A stretch of DNA of 24,857 nucleotides from JAKZSU01 sp047517485 (GTDB lineage Bacteria; Pseudomonadota; Alphaproteobacteria; UBA7887): the NCBI GenBank assembly GCA_047517485.1, contig JAKZSU010000098.1:1-24857 (forward strand), in the 5' to 3' direction. A program made the position numbers and the translations under genes. A model generated the notes under the pieces. It saw nothing but the letters and a program-made list of their open reading frames with translations. It had not been told where the DNA came from and ran no database searches. Positions 23,276-24,857 of the stretch are shown here, piece by piece. Numbering within the stretch: position 1 is the first letter of the stretch; every line of letters starts with the position of its first letter.

Positions 23276-24087
23276 GCGACGTCACCGATCGGAGCCTGCT
23301 GGCGGGCGCGCTGGCGGTTCTCGAGACGGCGAACGCGCGGCATAAGGCGGCGAGCGCGCGGGCGCTCGCGGACGACTGGCGGTCGGGCGGCCTTATCCTC
23401 GGTAACGTCCACGTCGCGCCGGATCGCCCGGCGCGGCCCGATCGCCCGGAGCTGCTGCCGCCGCGCAAGATGCCGCGGCGAAGACGCGCCGGGGGCGAGC
23501 GCGGGCGGATTGCGCTGCTGCACGCGCTTGCGCATATCGAGCTCAACGCGATCGATCTCGCCTGTGACATGATTGTTCGCTTCGCCGATCAAGCGCCGGA
23601 CACAATTTTTTTCGACGACTGGGTGAAGGTCGCCGGCGAGGAAGCGCTGCATTTTACCTTGCTCGCCGACCGGCTCGCCGATTTCGCCGCGGCCTATGGC
23701 GATTTACCGGCGCATGACGGTCTGTGGCAAGCGGCGGAGGTCACCGCGGACGACGTATTGGCGCGCCTTGCGGTGGTGCCGATGGTGCTCGAGGCGCGCG
23801 GTCTCGACGTCACGCCGGGCATGATCGCCGATCTCGAGCGTGTCGGCGATCGGGCGAGCGCGGCGGTCGTCAAACGCATCTATGCCGACGAGATAGGTCA
23901 TGTCGCGATCGGCAATAAGTGGTTTACTACTTTTTGTGAAATGCGCGGTCAAGATCCAGCCGCTGCATGGCCGGAAATCGTGCGCGCGCGTTACCGAGGT
24001 TTTCTCAAACCACCGTTCAACGACGATGCCCGGCAAGCAGCGGGCATGTCCTCGGATCTGTATCGGGCTTTGGCCGCCCCGAACTAG
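23272..24087 (+). CDS. DUF455 ferritin-like protein
   Basis: The 271-residue helical protein matches the DUF455 family of ferritin-like proteins. Candidate diiron ligands are seen in HALAHIELNAIDLACD (H88, E90), GEEALHFTLLADRL (E124, H127), MVLEARGLD (E174) and YADEIGHVAIG (E207, H210), a two-ExxH pattern. The family probably has an oxygenase or hydroxylase role, but no substrate is established that I can name. The start is the TTG at 23272, whose last two bases lie in the bcp TGA (TTGA overlap). This suggests coupling to the peroxiredoxin gene. It converges on the dioxygenase gene with overlapping stop codons. Confidence 0.85.
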   Translation: MSDVTDRSLLAGALAVLETANARHKAASARALADDWRSGGLILGNVHVAPDRPARPDRPELLPPRKMPRRRRAGGERGRIALLHALAHIELNAIDLACDMIVRFADQAPDTIFFDDWVKVAGEEALHFTLLADRLADFAAAYGDLPAHDGLWQAAEVTADDVLARLAVVPMVLEARGLDVTPGMIADLERVGDRASAAVVKRIYADEIGHVAIGNKWFTTFCEMRGQDPAAAWPEIVRARYRGFLKPPFNDDARQAAGMSSDLYRALAAPN

Positions 24088-24857
24088 ACTCTATAGGCGT
24101 AGTCCTTGTTCGGATCGCGTTCGATGTCGGGCGGAAAACTCTTTCTCTTGTCGGCGAAATAGTGTTCGCGGTGATCGCCGTCCGCCGCGCGACCGTAGGT
24201 GATGTAGAGCAGGCGGCGGCGAGTATCACTCAGATTCGCCGCTGATTGGTGCGGCGTGAACGAATCGAAGAAGATCGCGTCGCCGGGAGCGGTCGGAATT
24301 TTCTCGAAGTTAACACCGGCGAGTTGCGCTTCGGTCAACGGCGCCCATAGCTCGCCGATCAAGCCGCGTCGATGGTGACCCCCGGCGATTTCAAGGCAGC
24401 CATTGCTTTCGTCGGCCGCGTCGATCGCGACCAGCGCGGTCACTTGCAGTGAGCCATACGCCTGCCAGCCCGCTTGAGCGTCCTGATGCGCTTCGAACCC
24501 GCGCCCGCCAGGAAATTTGAAATTGACCTTTTCCTTGAACAATACCGCCGGCTCGCCGAACAGATCGGCGGCCCTCGCCAACATGTCCGGGCCCTCTACG
24601 AACCGGCCGAGCCCGGCGTGAAAACCAATGAAATACTCGATCCGCGACAGCACCCGATGACTCGGCTCCGAAACGCTGTCCTCGTAGTACGACATGGTTT
24701 TGCCCGGTTCCTCGGGGAATTTTTCGAGCTCGTCCACCCAGCCGGTCAACGCGGTGAGCGCCGAACCAGAGAACAAGCCGGGAATTGCAATGAACCCATT
24801 GTCGCGATAATGGGCGATTTCTTGATCCGAAAAGCGTTGTGCTTCAAGTTTTATCGC
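24084..24857 (-). CDS. Phytanoyl-CoA dioxygenase (PhyH) family protein, partial
   Basis: The minus-strand frame is open from the window edge. The visible 257 residues begin AIKLEAQRFSDQEIAHYRDNGFIAIPGLFSGSAL, the typical PhyH N-terminus, so the true start lies beyond 24857. An internal TTG at 24776 is not the start. Fe(II) ligands are the HQD pair in GFEAHQDAQAGW and the distal His in DSFTPHQSAANLSDTRRR, with the downstream Arg expected to bind 2-oxoglutarate. It is a predicted Fe(II)/2-oxoglutarate-dependent oxygenase. The substrate is unknown, and members act on fatty acyl-CoAs, ectoine and various secondary metabolites. The stop overlaps the DUF455 stop. Confidence 0.88.
   Translation of the reverse strand, partial: AIKLEAQRFSDQEIAHYRDNGFIAIPGLFSGSALTALTGWVDELEKFPEEPGKTMSYYEDSVSEPSHRVLSRIEYFIGFHAGLGRFVEGPDMLARAADLFGEPAVLFKEKVNFKFPGGRGFEAHQDAQAGWQAYGSLQVTALVAIDAADESNGCLEIAGGHHRRGLIGELWAPLTEAQLAGVNFEKIPTAPGDAIFFDSFTPHQSAANLSDTRRRLLYITYGRAADGDHREHYFADKRKSFPPDIERDPNKDYAYRV

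Noticed and set aside
1..24857. CRISPR array, phage genes, defence islands or toxin-antitoxin pairs
   Set aside because: No regularly spaced direct repeats and no related protein motifs were seen on either strand. The gene content is housekeeping and sulfur metabolism.

Overview
The window looks like a chromosomal segment of a high-GC alphaproteobacterium. This is inferred from the zinc-ribbon HscB, the alphaproteobacterial-style IscR cysteine cluster, a SAM-II-type riboswitch ahead of metZ, a CtrA-like box ahead of a lone fliN, and the MnmA/AnmK/GlnE protein types. Nothing suggests a plasmid or prophage. Mobile DNA is limited to a probable insertion-sequence edge at the far left and a 263-bp non-coding inverted-repeat element.

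Left part (1-1123): a class III nucleotidyl cyclase gene is cut off inside its TolB-like region. The sequence that follows may be the end of an IS110-like element. A tRNA-Met(CAU) gene with its own strong promoter comes next.

Centre-left (1159-10958, all minus strand): a compact sulfur-handling cluster reads, in transcription order, cysE, iscR, a NifS-like desulfurase, iscS, iscU, iscA, hscB, hscA, fdx, iscX, tenA, mnmA. An IscR type-1-like box lies on the promoter ahead of cysE. The cluster links cysteine synthesis (CysE) to sulfur mobilisation (two desulfurases), Fe-S assembly and transfer (IscU, IscA, HscBA, Fdx, IscX), thiamine-pyrimidine salvage (TenA) and tRNA 2-thiolation (MnmA).

Centre (11063-15972): an alpha/beta hydrolase is followed by a leader carrying two consecutive SAM-binding aptamers. 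The first is SAM-II-like with a readable terminator/antiterminator. The second is SAM-II/SAM-V-like and has no terminator. The leader precedes metZ. Then come anmK (minus strand), a MITE-like element with nested inverted repeats, and tyrS (plus strand).

Right part (15983-24857): an orphan fliN with acidic repeats, a very large AsmA/YhdP-like envelope protein, then a glnE-bcp-DUF455 operon. It ends in a convergent phytanoyl-CoA dioxygenase-like gene that runs off the right edge. I found no CRISPR array, toxin-antitoxin pair or defence system. The most noteworthy signals are the tandem SAM leader, the nested inverted-repeat element beside the anmK ribosome site, and the extended IscR-linked sulfur cluster.
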